This document shows positions 46,152-55,256 of a DNA stretch of 64,000 nucleotides, one piece after another. Source of the DNA: Afipia sp049747295 (GTDB lineage: Bacteria; Pseudomonadota; Alphaproteobacteria; Rhizobiales; Xanthobacteraceae). Every line of letters begins with the position of its first letter. The stretch's first letter is position 1. Below the pieces are notes generated by a model, which did not search any database, was not told where the DNA came from, and saw only the letters and a program-made list of their open reading frames with translations. Location: positions 4,712,001 through 4,776,000 of the forward strand of contig NZ_JBMHJM010000001.1 of the NCBI RefSeq assembly GCF_049747295.1. The letters run 5' to 3'. The position numbers and the translations under genes are program-made.

Positions 46152-47012
46152 ATGCCGATCAAGTACGATGAGGTGATGGCACTCAAGAATGTCGGCCAGG
46201 CATATTCCTGGACCGACCGCGAGGTGATGCTCTACGCGGTCGGGATCGGCATGGGCGCTGATCCGATGGACCAGAAGGAGCTTTCGTTCGTCAACGAAGG
46301 CTACTTCACACCCCGTGAACTGAAAGTGGTGCCGACCTATGCGTCAGTGGCCGCGTGGGGCGCGAGCGCCGGGCACATCGACGTCAACCGCGTGATGGTG
46401 GTGGACGGCGAGCGCGACATCACCTTCCACAAGCCGCTGCCGGTGAAGGCGAACATTACGGCGGACTCCAGCATTCTCGGCGTGTTCGACAAGGGCAAGG
46501 ACAAGGGCGCGGTGATCCTGCGCAAGACCGTGCTCAAGGACGAGAAGGGCGAGGCGCTTGCGACGTTGATCGCCTCGCAATTCGCACGCGGCGACGGCGG
46601 CTTTGGCGGTCCGTCCGGCGGCCAGCCGGAGCCGCACAAAATTCCCGAGCGTGCGCCGGACTTGACGGTGGATATTTCCACACGACCGGATCAGGCGCTG
46701 GTCTATCGCCTCTGTGGTGATCGCAACCCGCTGCACAGCGATCCGGAATTTGCCAAGCGTGCAGGCTTCGACCGGCCGATCCTGCACGGCATGTGCACGT
46801 ATGGTTTGAGCTGCCGCGCCGTGCTGCAGACCTACGCCGATTACGATCCGCTGGCGTTCAAACAGCACGTTACGCGGTTTTCGTCGCCGGTGTTTCCGGG
46901 CGAGACCGTGTCGTTCGATCTGTGGAAGGACGGCAACGTCATTTCCATCGAAGGGCGCGTCAAGAGCCGCGGCGTCACGGTGATCAGGAACGGCAAGACC
47001 GTTCTCGCCTAA
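46152..47012 (+). CDS. MaoC family 2-enoyl-CoA hydratase (double hot-dog)
   Basis: A 286-residue hydratase with two hot-dog halves, like the (R)-specific hydratase 2 part of peroxisomal multifunctional enzyme type 2. The catalytic motif is intact: YRLCGDRNPLHSDPEFA, with Asp190 and His195. The N-terminal half carries the overhanging segment typical of long family members. GCGAGGACAC precedes ATG 46152. It is followed 28 bases later by an MFE-2-type SDR, so the two act as a split MFE-2. Confidence 0.92.
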   Translation: MPIKYDEVMALKNVGQAYSWTDREVMLYAVGIGMGADPMDQKELSFVNEGYFTPRELKVVPTYASVAAWGASAGHIDVNRVMVVDGERDITFHKPLPVKANITADSSILGVFDKGKDKGAVILRKTVLKDEKGEALATLIASQFARGDGGFGGPSGGQPEPHKIPERAPDLTVDISTRPDQALVYRLCGDRNPLHSDPEFAKRAGFDRPILHGMCTYGLSCRAVLQTYADYDPLAFKQHVTRFSSPVFPGETVSFDLWKDGNVISIEGRVKSRGVTVIRNGKTVLA

Positions 47013-47040
47013 AACAACACAAGATGACTCGGAGGGACCA

Positions 47041-47913
47041 ATGGGTTTGCTCGACGGCAAGGTTGCGATCATCACGGGTGCGGGCGGTGGCCTTGGCGAG
47101 GCCTATGCCAAACTGTTTGCGCGCGAAGGCGCGGCGGTTGTCGTCAACGACCTCGGCGGGCCGCGCGATGGCAGCGGCTCCGACAAGGGCATGGCGCAAA
47201 AGGTTGTGGAGGCGATCAAAGCCGAGGGCGGGCGCGCTTACGCCAACACGTCTGATATTTCCACCATGGCCGGTGGACAGTCGGTGTTCGATGACGCCAT
47301 CAAGCAATTCGGCCGCGCCGACATCCTCGTCAACAATGCCGGCATCCTGCTCGACGTCACCTTCGCGAAGATGACCGAAGGGCAGTGGGACAAGGTGATG
47401 AAGGTGCACCTCAAAGGCACCTTCTGCGTCACCATGCCGGTGTTCAAATGGATGCGGGACAACGGCGGCGGCGTCATCGTCAATACGTCGTCGACCTCCG
47501 GCCTGATCGGCAATTTCGGCCAAAGCAACTACGGCTCCGCCAAGGGCGGCATCTGGGGCCTGAGCAATGTGCTGGCCATCGAAGGCCGCAAGTACAACAT
47601 CCGGCTGTGGACGCTCGCCCCCGGCGCGCTGACCCGCATGACCGCCGACCTGCCGCGCTACAAGGAGAACCCGGGTGCGGCCATGGGGCCAGACGAGATC
47701 GCGCCGGCGGTGCTCTATATGGTCAGTTCCCTGTCAGGAGAGCAGACCGGCAAGACGCTGGGCGTCTCCGGGCCGCGCGGCGTCCGCGAGATGAAAATGC
47801 TCGAAATGGAGGGGTGGAAGCCCGGAGGACCCTGGAAAGCGCAGGATATCGTCACCCACGCGAAGGAGATTTTCTTCGACGAGGGCGATAAGATGGCGGC
47901 CCGCAGATTCTAA
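47041..47913 (+). CDS. SDR family oxidoreductase (MFE-2-type 3-hydroxyacyl-CoA dehydrogenase)
   Basis: A 290-residue short-chain dehydrogenase. TGAGGGLG is at residues 13-20, VVNDLGGPRDGSG is typical of the MFE-2 dehydrogenase unit, and NNAGI plus YGSAK complete the classical set. It likely oxidises the (R)-3-hydroxyacyl-CoA made by the MaoC hydratase. CGGAGGGACCA precedes the ATG. Exact chain specificity is not known. Confidence 0.88.
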   Translation: MGLLDGKVAIITGAGGGLGEAYAKLFAREGAAVVVNDLGGPRDGSGSDKGMAQKVVEAIKAEGGRAYANTSDISTMAGGQSVFDDAIKQFGRADILVNNAGILLDVTFAKMTEGQWDKVMKVHLKGTFCVTMPVFKWMRDNGGGVIVNTSSTSGLIGNFGQSNYGSAKGGIWGLSNVLAIEGRKYNIRLWTLAPGALTRMTADLPRYKENPGAAMGPDEIAPAVLYMVSSLSGEQTGKTLGVSGPRGVREMKMLEMEGWKPGGPWKAQDIVTHAKEIFFDEGDKMAARRF

Positions 47914-47935
47914 AAAAGCGAAAGATTTGATCGAC

Positions 47936-48868
47936 ATGAAGCTGACCCATGAGGCGAGCGGCACCATTGCTATCGCGCCGACCCCGTTTTTCGACGATGG
48001 CCGCATTGACTACGACTCGATCGATCGGCTGACCGACTTCTACGCGGAGGTGGGCTGCATCGGCGTCACCGTGCTCGGCATTCTCGGCGAAGCGCCGAAG
48101 ATGGAGAGCCATGAGTCGCTCGAAGTCGCGACGCGCTTCATCAAGCGCGCCAAGGACAAGCAGATCATCGTCGGCGTCTCGGCGCCTGGCTTCGCTCAGA
48201 TGCGCTCGTTGGCGCGCGCGTCCATGGACGCCGGTGCCGCCGCGGTCATGATCGCGCCGCCGCCGCATCTGCGCACTGACGAACAGATCTTCGCGTATTT
48301 CCGGCAGGCAACCGAAGCCATCGGCGATGACGTGCCGTGGGTGCTGCAGGATTATCCGCTCACGCTCACCGTGGTGATGACGCCGTCGGTGATCCGCAAG
48401 ATCATCATGGACAGCCCGTCCTGCGTGATGCTCAAGCATGAAGATTGGCCGGGATTGGAGAAAATCTCGGCGCTGCGCGGCTTCCAGAAAGATGGCTCGC
48501 TGCGGCCGCTGTCGATCCTGACCGGCAACGGCGGCACTTTCCTCGACTTCGAAATGGAGCGCGGTGCGGACGGCGCCATGACCGGCTACGCCTTCCCCGA
48601 CATGCTGGTGGATGTCGTCAATCTGTCCAAGGCCGGCAAGCGCGATGCCGCCCACGATCTGTTCGACGCGCATCTCCCGCTGATCCGCTACGAGCAGCAG
48701 CCGGGTGTGGGTCTTGCAGTCCGCAAATACGTGCTGAAGAAGCGCGGCAAGCTGACATCGGATGCCCAGCGCAAGCCGGGATCGGCGATGAGCACGACGG
48801 CCCGCAACGAGGTGGAGTATCTACTCTCGCGAGTCGCGAAGTTCGACAAGCGCGCCAACCTCGGATGA
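47936..48868 (+). CDS. Dihydrodipicolinate synthase/N-acetylneuraminate lyase family protein
   Basis: A 310-residue TIM-barrel aldolase/lyase acting through a Schiff base. Lys167 (CVMLKHEDW) is the Schiff-base residue and Tyr140 (LQDYPLTL) the proton relay; GILGEAPKM matches the GxxGE substrate loop. In a CoA-thioester cluster it may be a catabolic retro-aldolase rather than a lysine-biosynthesis enzyme. ATG 47936 was chosen over a TTG at 47927; neither has a strong Shine-Dalgarno. It overlaps the NUDIX gene by 4 bases. Confidence 0.88.
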   Translation: MKLTHEASGTIAIAPTPFFDDGRIDYDSIDRLTDFYAEVGCIGVTVLGILGEAPKMESHESLEVATRFIKRAKDKQIIVGVSAPGFAQMRSLARASMDAGAAAVMIAPPPHLRTDEQIFAYFRQATEAIGDDVPWVLQDYPLTLTVVMTPSVIRKIIMDSPSCVMLKHEDWPGLEKISALRGFQKDGSLRPLSILTGNGGTFLDFEMERGADGAMTGYAFPDMLVDVVNLSKAGKRDAAHDLFDAHLPLIRYEQQPGVGLAVRKYVLKKRGKLTSDAQRKPGSAMSTTARNEVEYLLSRVAKFDKRANLG

Positions 48869-49671
48869 GCGCTCAAGGATCAGACAACAAGAAGGCGCTG
48901 CGAACCGCCGCCACCGTGCTGCTGCTGCGGGACCGCAGTGGCGGCATGGAGATCTTCATGGTGCAGCGGCACCACGAGATCGAGTTCGCCTCCGGCGCGC
49001 TGGTCTTTCCGGGCGGCAGTCTCGACCCGGACGATCATGTGATCGCGGCAGACGCTGCGCTCGTTCCGGATCGTTTCGGACTCGACGTTGAGACCGTGGC
49101 GATCCGCGTCGCCGGGGTCCGTGAAACGTTCGAGGAAAGCGGCATCCTGCTGGCGCGCGGGAAGGGATCGTCCGCGATCATTCCGGCCGCGCAGCTCGCC
49201 GATATCGAGCCGCTACGCGTCGCACTGGACGAAGGCAAAATCAGCTTCGCGGATATTCTGCGCCAGCATGCGCTCACGCCGGCGATCGATCTGCTGGTGC
49301 CGTTCGCGCACTGGATCACGCCGGTCAATATGCCGAAGCGTTTCGATACGCACTTCCTCCTGACGCTCGCACCTGACGATCACGTCGGCAAGCACGATGG
49401 CAGGGAGTCCGTGGATTCGCTCTGGCTCTCGCCAAGAGAGGCGCTGGACGGTGCAGAGTCCGGCCGCTTCACGCTGCCGTTTCCAACCGTTCGCAATCTG
49501 ACCAAGCTCGACAAGCTCGGCACGGCAAAAGCCGCGCTCGAATTTGCCAGGGCGACGCCGGTGGTGACCGTGTTGCCTGAGGTGACGAAGCTGGAAGACG
49601 GCGGCCGTCAGCTTCGTATCCCGCGCGAGGCGGGGTATGATGGTGAGGTATTCGAGTTTCGAGGTCGTTGA
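48865..49671 (+). CDS. NUDIX hydrolase (NUDT19/RP2-like)
   Basis: A 268-residue NUDIX-fold protein. The box is split, as in the acyl-CoA diphosphatase RP2/NUDT19 group: FPGGSLDPDD, then an insertion of about 35 residues, then RETFEESGILLA. NUDT19-type enzymes hydrolyse CoA and acyl-CoA, which fits the cluster. ATG 48865 overlaps the lyase TGA (ATGA), so translation is coupled. It is the last gene of the cluster by orientation and spacing. Confidence 0.87.
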   Translation: MSAQGSDNKKALRTAATVLLLRDRSGGMEIFMVQRHHEIEFASGALVFPGGSLDPDDHVIAADAALVPDRFGLDVETVAIRVAGVRETFEESGILLARGKGSSAIIPAAQLADIEPLRVALDEGKISFADILRQHALTPAIDLLVPFAHWITPVNMPKRFDTHFLLTLAPDDHVGKHDGRESVDSLWLSPREALDGAESGRFTLPFPTVRNLTKLDKLGTAKAALEFARATPVVTVLPEVTKLEDGGRQLRIPREAGYDGEVFEFRGR

Positions 49672-49759
49672 TCCGGTCAATGATCAGCGACATCGTCGCC
49701 ATAATTGTTGCGCGGTTTCACGATAGTCAGCAGACGCGCGTTCAACGAGACTTCCATCG

Positions 49760-50515
49760 ATGAGATCGTGGAAAATGCTCCTGCTGATCTTTCTTACGCT
49801 TCTGCTCGTTCCCATCGGCATTTCCGCAGCCTCCTATTTTCTCAGTGACCGCGCCTCGGCGAACTGGCAGGCCGCGGACCGCTCAAGCGCGGGCGTCCTG
49901 CCGGAAGCGTCAGAACATTCCGATGCTGTCGTGAGAATCTATGCCGCGCGCACCGTGCGCTGGCGTGGCATTGTCGCCGTTCACAGCTGGATCGTGTTCA
50001 AGGAGCAGGGCGCCTCCCGCTACAGCCGTTACGATTACACGGCGTGGGGCGAACCGATCCGCGTCAATGGCTTCGTCGCGGATGGACGATGGTTCGGTCA
50101 ATTGCCGGAAGAAGTGTTTCGCGCGGACGGTGAGCGCGCGGCGCAGCTCATTCCGAAAATCGGCGCCGCCATCGAAAGCTATAAATATCGCAATCTCGGC
50201 GACTACCGCGCCTGGCCCGGGCCGAACTCGAACACCTTCGTCGCCGCGATCATCGATGCCGTCCCAGAAATGGGAGCGGTGTTGCCGCCTACCGCCATCG
50301 GCAAGGATTTTCCCTTTGATGGCGCGTGGTTCGGCCGCACACCATCCGGCACCGGCGTGCGCATGACGCTCGGCGGCTATCTGGGTCTGACCGTCGGCTG
50401 GCTCGAGGGCATCGAGCTGAATGTTCTCGGTGCCGTTCTCGGCCTCGATATCCGGCGGCCCGCGATCAAGATTCCCGCCATCGGACGGATTGGCATGAGC
50501 GCCGCATCGGCGTAG
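49760..50515 (+). CDS. DUF3750 family membrane-anchored protein
   Basis: A 251-residue protein of unknown function with one N-terminal helix (LLLIFLTLLLVPIGISAASYFL). The family is evident from RWRGIVAVHSWIVFKEQGASRYSRYD, GPNSNTFVAAIIDAVPEMG and the C-terminal IKIPAIGRIGMS. The conserved His, Ser and Asn hint at an enzymatic pocket, but none is proven. Starts at ATG 49760 after a GAGACTTCC sequence. It is followed closely by the BtuF-like gene. Confidence 0.87.
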   Translation: MRSWKMLLLIFLTLLLVPIGISAASYFLSDRASANWQAADRSSAGVLPEASEHSDAVVRIYAARTVRWRGIVAVHSWIVFKEQGASRYSRYDYTAWGEPIRVNGFVADGRWFGQLPEEVFRADGERAAQLIPKIGAAIESYKYRNLGDYRAWPGPNSNTFVAAIIDAVPEMGAVLPPTAIGKDFPFDGAWFGRTPSGTGVRMTLGGYLGLTVGWLEGIELNVLGAVLGLDIRRPAIKIPAIGRIGMSAASA

Positions 50516-50561
50516 TCACGTGTCCGTAGACGCACGGTCGCGTCGCCCGGAAGCTCTCAAA

Positions 50562-51341
50562 ATGCGTGCATTTCCTCCCAGCCGAATTGTCTGCCTCACG
50601 GAAGAGACCGTCGAGACGCTTTATATGCTCGGCGAACAGGATCGCATCGTCGGCGTGTCGGGCTACGCGGTGCGGCCGCCGCAGGTGCGTCGTGAGAAGC
50701 CGCGCGTATCAGCGTTCATTTCAGCAGACATTCCGAAGATCATGGCGCTGCAGCCCGATCTCGTTCTGGCGTTCTCCGATCTGCAGGCGGACATTGTGGC
50801 CGATCTGGTGCGGGCAGGGGTGGCGGTGCACGTATTTAACCAGCGCGATGTCGCCGGCATCCTTGCGATGATCCGCACCGTCGGCGGCCTGATCGGCGAA
50901 GCCGCGAAGGCCGACCGTCTTGCGGCGCAGTTTGAGGAGCGTATCGCCACCGTGGCGGCGAATGCGAACGGCGGCGCGCGGCCGAAAGTCTATTTCGAGG
51001 AGTGGGACGATCCCTTGATCAGCGGTATCGGCTGGGTGTCCGAACTGATCAACATCGCGGGCGGTGAGGATGTCTTTCCGCAACTCGCAAAGGAAAAATC
51101 CGCCAAGGACCGCATCATCGCGCCCGAAACGGTCATCGCTGCGAAGCCCGATGTCATCCTCGCATCGTGGTGCGGCAAGAAGGTCGTGCCGGAGAAAATC
51201 CGCCAGCGGCCAGGGTGGGGGGAGATTCCCGCCGTCCGCAACGGCCGCATCATCGAGATCAAATCACCGCTCATCCTGCAGCCGGGCCCGGCCGCCCTGA
51301 CCGACGGGCTCGATGCCGTCGTGGCGGCGTTGCGGCTGTAA
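50562..51341 (+). CDS. BtuF-like cobalamin/metal-chelate binding protein without signal peptide
   Basis: A 259-residue protein with the two-lobe fold of class III solute-binding proteins (RIVCLTEETVETLYMLGEQDRIVGVSGYA, KIMALQPDLVLAF, PETVIAAKPDVILASW). It has no signal peptide from ATG 50562 or from the upstream GTG at 50520 (which lacks a Shine-Dalgarno), so it is probably cytoplasmic. Related leaderless proteins are known in proteobacteria. No ABC permease or ATPase is adjacent. The ligand is not known; vitamin B12 is a guess from the family. Confidence 0.82.
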   Translation: MRAFPPSRIVCLTEETVETLYMLGEQDRIVGVSGYAVRPPQVRREKPRVSAFISADIPKIMALQPDLVLAFSDLQADIVADLVRAGVAVHVFNQRDVAGILAMIRTVGGLIGEAAKADRLAAQFEERIATVAANANGGARPKVYFEEWDDPLISGIGWVSELINIAGGEDVFPQLAKEKSAKDRIIAPETVIAAKPDVILASWCGKKVVPEKIRQRPGWGEIPAVRNGRIIEIKSPLILQPGPAALTDGLDAVVAALRL

Positions 51342-51391
51342 GTTATTGTTCCGTAGATCTAAAAAAATCCAATTCCACACGCGTTTTGGGG

Positions 51392-51420
51392 CTGGCTTTC
51401 GGAGGCTGCTTGGCTATTGT
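51392..51420 (+). promoter_or_regulatory. Candidate promoter of tRNA-Arg
   Basis: ctggct and tattgt are spaced 17 bases apart, ending 10 bases before the tRNA. The -10 is plausible, the -35 weak. Confidence 0.35.
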
Positions 51421-51430
51421 GCGCCCTCAC

Positions 51431-51507
51431 GCGCTCCTAGCTCAGCTGGATAGAGCATCGGATTTCGATTCCGAGGGTCGGGAGTTCGAATCTCTCGGAG
51501 CGCGCCA
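51431..51507 (+). tRNA. tRNA-Arg (anticodon TCG)
   Basis: A 77-base cloverleaf. The acceptor stem gcgctcc/ggagcgc is fully paired. The D-loop is in tagctcagctggatagagca. The anticodon stem tcgga/tccga carries the loop tttcgat, so the anticodon is TCG, reading CGA. The T-arm is gttcgaatc, and CCA is encoded at 51505-51507. Its 3' 23 bases recur imperfectly at 55411-55433. tRNA-Arg genes are frequent island attachment sites. Confidence 0.96.
51484..51506 (+). repeat. Candidate attL: tRNA-Arg 3' end, repeated at 55411
   Basis: The T-loop to discriminator segment of tRNA-Arg (23 bases) matches 55411-55433 at 21 of 23 positions. In tRNA-targeted islands this segment forms the attachment core. See the partner repeat. 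Confidence 0.4.
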
Positions 51508-51600
51508 CTGCACACAAAACTGCGAAGATCAGTCGCAGAGCCGCTTTTTCCTGCAATGTTGCGATCATGTTGAACGTGGCCTGCCCCGGTCGGCGCCTGA

Positions 51601-54576
51601 TCAGAATTGCGCGCGGAGCCTGACGTTGCCCTTAAGGATATAGCTGTTACCGAAACCACGGAACGGCGTGTTGCCGGAGAATTCGGTATAAAGAGTGAGG
51701 TTCTTGCGCCAAGTCACGCTGGCACCGAGGCCGAGTTCGCCCCACAGCCGCTCGTCGGCATTGATGAGGGGCGTGCCGGAAACCATCGTACGCATGCCAT
51801 CCATCCATTCGTAGCTGACATTGGCGATGCCGTAGATGCGGCTGCGGCCACCTTCCCAGGCGCTCTGATGATCGAATGCAACGCCCCAGCGCGTCTTGAA
51901 GCTGTCGTTCCTGTCGGCCGCCACGTCAGCGCCCGACGGATCAGTGAAGCGATCAAACCGAACGTTGGAATAGACGACTTGAAACTGCGGCGTGATGCCG
52001 AGCTTGTCACTGAGCGCGATCCGCTTGCCGGCCTCGATGCTGAGCGCTTCGCCGCGGCCAATATTGTCGGGGGTGAGCGAGCCGCGAAGTTCGGAATTGA
52101 GATTGCTGCTGTAACGGCTGACCTGCGCCTGACCGTCGACATAGAAGCCGGTGAGGCCATACCAGGTCAACGTCGCGCCAAGGCCGTAACCGTCAGTCTT
52201 CACCGCGCCGTTGCCGAACACTGAGTTGATCCGGCTGTTGGCATTGCCATAGGAGACGTTGAGGCCCGCTACCAGACGCCCGCTCGCGTTGTCGACAAAC
52301 ACCCGATCGGCGCCCGCCTGCATCTTCCAGGTATCGATGCTTTGATCCAAACCGGTGGTCGAGACTGCAGGATTGAAGCGACCGTGGGTATTTTCCGCGC
52401 GGCCCCAAATGCCGTTGCCGTCGCCATTGGAGCCAGCGCCCCAGATGCGGTTGCCGACGCGCTGCTGCAACGTCGGCAGCGTGTTGAGGGTCTGCAGATT
52501 GGCGCCATAGGATTCGTAGACCGGCACGCCGGGCTGATAGAGCGGTGTCGAGGCGGGACCGCCCGGTCCACTCGGCGGATTGAGCAAATCAGAACGCAGA
52601 TACCAGTCGCCGTCCGCGGGCGTGGAGACGCCGCCTTGATAGAGACGATAGGCATAGGCGCCGGCGATCACCGCCGGCGCGCCCTGGAAAACATAGGTGC
52701 CGTTGAGCACGAAAGTGCCGCTGGATGCGCCCACGACATCGACGATCTTGATGCCGTTCACCGTTTGCGCGCCAAGGCCGCCTTGGTTGATGATGTTGAC
52801 CTGCGTACTGCCTGAGGTGTTGCCGTTGACCACGAGGCGGCTGGTCTGCGAACTGTCGTCACCGAGAACAGTCGCGATCTCGAGACGGCCGCCATTGCCG
52901 GCATAGTTGCCCTGGACGGTGAGGGTGCCCATGGCCCCGCCATAGCCCGGCGCGACGACGCCTTTATTGACGACGTTATGATTGATGACGTCGTTACCCA
53001 CGATGCCCGTGCCCGCGAGCCGTCCAAGCGTGTCGACCAGCATGTTGCCGCCCAGCACGCCGTTCACGGCGAGCGTGCCGGCTGACACGGTCGACATCCC
53101 GGCAAAGCCGGAGCTGTCCCCGGTCAGCGTCAGTTGGCCGAGGCCCAGCTTGTTGAAGGAGGTTGTCGACGAACCGGAAAATTTGGTGTCAATGCCGATG
53201 TCGAAGCCGTTGGTATCGAACGAGGCGGTAGTCACGGTCAGCGCCGTGAAGCCGTTCAGGAAGTTGGCTTCATTTCGGTTCGCACGCAGAATACCGCCGT
53301 TGAGGTCGAGGGCAGTGGTGGTGCCGAATCCCTTGATCACCGAGCCGGTCTCGAGCACGCCGCTTCCGGCCACGGTACCATCGCCGTTGAGATGGAGCGT
53401 TCCACTGCTCCCCGTGTTGTCGCGGCCGATGTAAACATCGTCGCGGACGCTCACGAAGCCGCCGTTTCCAACGGTCATCGTTCCGGTGCCATCGTGACCG
53501 ACCTCAATGCTGCCACCCACAGTCAGGCTTGAGACGTTGCCGGTGGTGCTCGAGATAGTGACCGTGCCCGTGCTGCCGACGTCGTAGCCGATATAGACAG
53601 AGGCAGAGCCGCCCCCAACTGCACTGACCACCGCGCCGCCGTCCTCGATGTTGAGCGTACCGTCGCCCGAGTTACCCACGTAGATATTGCCGCTGTTCCA
53701 GGTCGAGGCATTGCCGTTGGCATCGCGGCCCGAAACGGTGACAGTGCCCTTGCTGCTGCCGCTGAAGGTGACGTCGCCGATGGTGGCTGCTCCACTGTTC
53801 ACCACCCCGCCGTTCAGGATGTCGAGCTTGTTGTCGTTGGCGTCGCCGCCAATGGTGAGATTGCCGGTCACGTTGAAGGTCGAAGCGTGGCCGTTGATGT
53901 CGCGGCCCGTGACCAGGACCGAGCCAACGCCATTGTGCGAACCATCGCTGTCGAGGCCGATAACGGCGTTCGCCTGAGTGTTCACCACCCCGCCATCCTG
54001 GATGATGAGATTGCCTTTGCCATTGTCGCCGATGTTGAGCTGACTGGTGCTGGTCCAGGTCGAGGCATTGCCGCTGGCGTCGTGGCCCGAGACGATGACA
54101 TCGCTGTGGTCGTTGACGCCGATCCCGGTGAACTCGGCGCCGATATAGCCGGTCGCATTGGTGACCTGGCCGCCACCGAGGATATTGAGCGTGCCGTTGC
54201 CGTCCTGGCCGACAACGAGGTCGCCGTTATTGGTCCAGGTCGAGGCATGGGTGCCGTCGGTGCCTGAGACGGTGACCGTCGCTTGGCTGCCGCCATCGTA
54301 GCCGATAAAGCCGGTGGCGTTGTCCACTGCGCCGCCGTTCAGGATGTTCAGCGTGCCGCCGACGCCAGGACTGTCATTATTAATTTTGAGATCGCCTCCC
54401 ACAGACCACGGGTTTGCCGGACCAGTGAACGGATAAGTTAAACCAGTACCTGTGACCGATTGCGCGGACGCCGGCTGCATGCCGGCCATCGCAGTGACGA
54501 GTGTGACAATCGCCGTCGTCAGGAAAAGGGATCGACGGTAGCTGACGGCATTTGCGCCGCCTGTTGCTCTTGCCAT
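51601..54576 (-). CDS. Autotransporter with tandem passenger repeats and beta-barrel domain
   Basis: A 991-residue type V autotransporter. The signal peptide runs to about residue 40 (TAMAGMQPASAQS). The passenger, about 50-400, has five or six degenerate 55-60-residue repeats (LNIxxGGxVxN, IGxxxxGxGTVTVSG, DxxGNASTW). Next comes an autotransporter-associated beta-strand region (LTLTGDSSGFAGMSTVSAGTLAVNG). The barrel domain is roughly 725-991 and ends RLRAQF, with the terminal Phe needed for outer-membrane insertion. GTGAGGACT upstream supports ATG 54576. Function is likely adhesion or surface display; no catalytic triad is seen. Confidence 0.9.
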   Translation of the reverse strand: MARATGGANAVSYRRSLFLTTAIVTLVTAMAGMQPASAQSVTGTGLTYPFTGPANPWSVGGDLKINNDSPGVGGTLNILNGGAVDNATGFIGYDGGSQATVTVSGTDGTHASTWTNNGDLVVGQDGNGTLNILGGGQVTNATGYIGAEFTGIGVNDHSDVIVSGHDASGNASTWTSTSQLNIGDNGKGNLIIQDGGVVNTQANAVIGLDSDGSHNGVGSVLVTGRDINGHASTFNVTGNLTIGGDANDNKLDILNGGVVNSGAATIGDVTFSGSSKGTVTVSGRDANGNASTWNSGNIYVGNSGDGTLNIEDGGAVVSAVGGGSASVYIGYDVGSTGTVTISSTTGNVSSLTVGGSIEVGHDGTGTMTVGNGGFVSVRDDVYIGRDNTGSSGTLHLNGDGTVAGSGVLETGSVIKGFGTTTALDLNGGILRANRNEANFLNGFTALTVTTASFDTNGFDIGIDTKFSGSSTTSFNKLGLGQLTLTGDSSGFAGMSTVSAGTLAVNGVLGGNMLVDTLGRLAGTGIVGNDVINHNVVNKGVVAPGYGGAMGTLTVQGNYAGNGGRLEIATVLGDDSSQTSRLVVNGNTSGSTQVNIINQGGLGAQTVNGIKIVDVVGASSGTFVLNGTYVFQGAPAVIAGAYAYRLYQGGVSTPADGDWYLRSDLLNPPSGPGGPASTPLYQPGVPVYESYGANLQTLNTLPTLQQRVGNRIWGAGSNGDGNGIWGRAENTHGRFNPAVSTTGLDQSIDTWKMQAGADRVFVDNASGRLVAGLNVSYGNANSRINSVFGNGAVKTDGYGLGATLTWYGLTGFYVDGQAQVSRYSSNLNSELRGSLTPDNIGRGEALSIEAGKRIALSDKLGITPQFQVVYSNVRFDRFTDPSGADVAADRNDSFKTRWGVAFDHQSAWEGGRSRIYGIANVSYEWMDGMRTMVSGTPLINADERLWGELGLGASVTWRKNLTLYTEFSGNTPFRGFGNSYILKGNVRLRAQF

Positions 54577-54679
54577 TTGCGGCAGTCCTCACCAGCCAGG
54601 CACGCGCCGATTGGGGAAGGGCAGTCACCCGCCTAAGCTCCGCCATCAAGACGCGACGCGCATCCGGCCAAGCCCCGAG

Positions 54680-55256
54680 TCAATGACAACTCGAAACGTT
54701 GCCTTTGCTTGATTCATAATTGATCAAGGTTAATCCTTGGTTGCCGGCGTGATTGTTTTCGACCGGAGCGAGTGGCCAGGTCATGTCTTCGCTGTGGATT
54801 GTATCGATCAGCGCGCCAAGCTCGGCAATGCAGCGCGCGGCACGATCCATCAATGCCAGCAAATCCTCGTCCTCGCGTGCAACTGCGATCCCGAAGCTGG
54901 CCGTTGGACTGATGTTGGGAACCAGGCGCCACGTCCTTGAATGCGGAGCGGGGTTCTTCGGCCAACGCGTGCGCAGCGATAGCCTGCCCCGGTGGAAGCA
55001 GCACTGCGAATTCCTCGCCGCCGAGGCGGGCGATGATCGCATCCCGAGGAGCTTTCTCCTTGAGAACGTCGGCGAATCTTCGGATGATTTTATCGCCGCT
55101 GATGTGTCCGAAGCGGTCGTTGATCGACTTGAAGTGATCGAGGTCGCCCAGGATCATCGCAACCGGTGCGCTGGTGGTTTGCCGCGCCAGCGCGTCGAGC
55201 GCCCGGAGTTCAAAACCCCGGCGATTGAACAAGCCCGACAACATGTCGACTTGCAT
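54680..55256 (-). pseudogene. Truncated, frameshifted GGDEF (diguanylate cyclase) remnant
   Basis: Reading down the minus strand, MLSGLFNRRGFE, LGDLDHFKSINDRFGHISGDK and RLGGEEFAVLLP are the core of a GGDEF domain, with active-site GGEEF. The homology then leaves the frame near 54910-54950 and continues one frame over as SPTASFGIAVAREDEDLLALMDRAA, the normal end of the domain, stopping at 54680. The frame is open upstream only to 55349 without a clear start, and no sensory domain is seen. It appears truncated at the 5' side and frameshifted, so presumably inactive. Confidence 0.85.
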
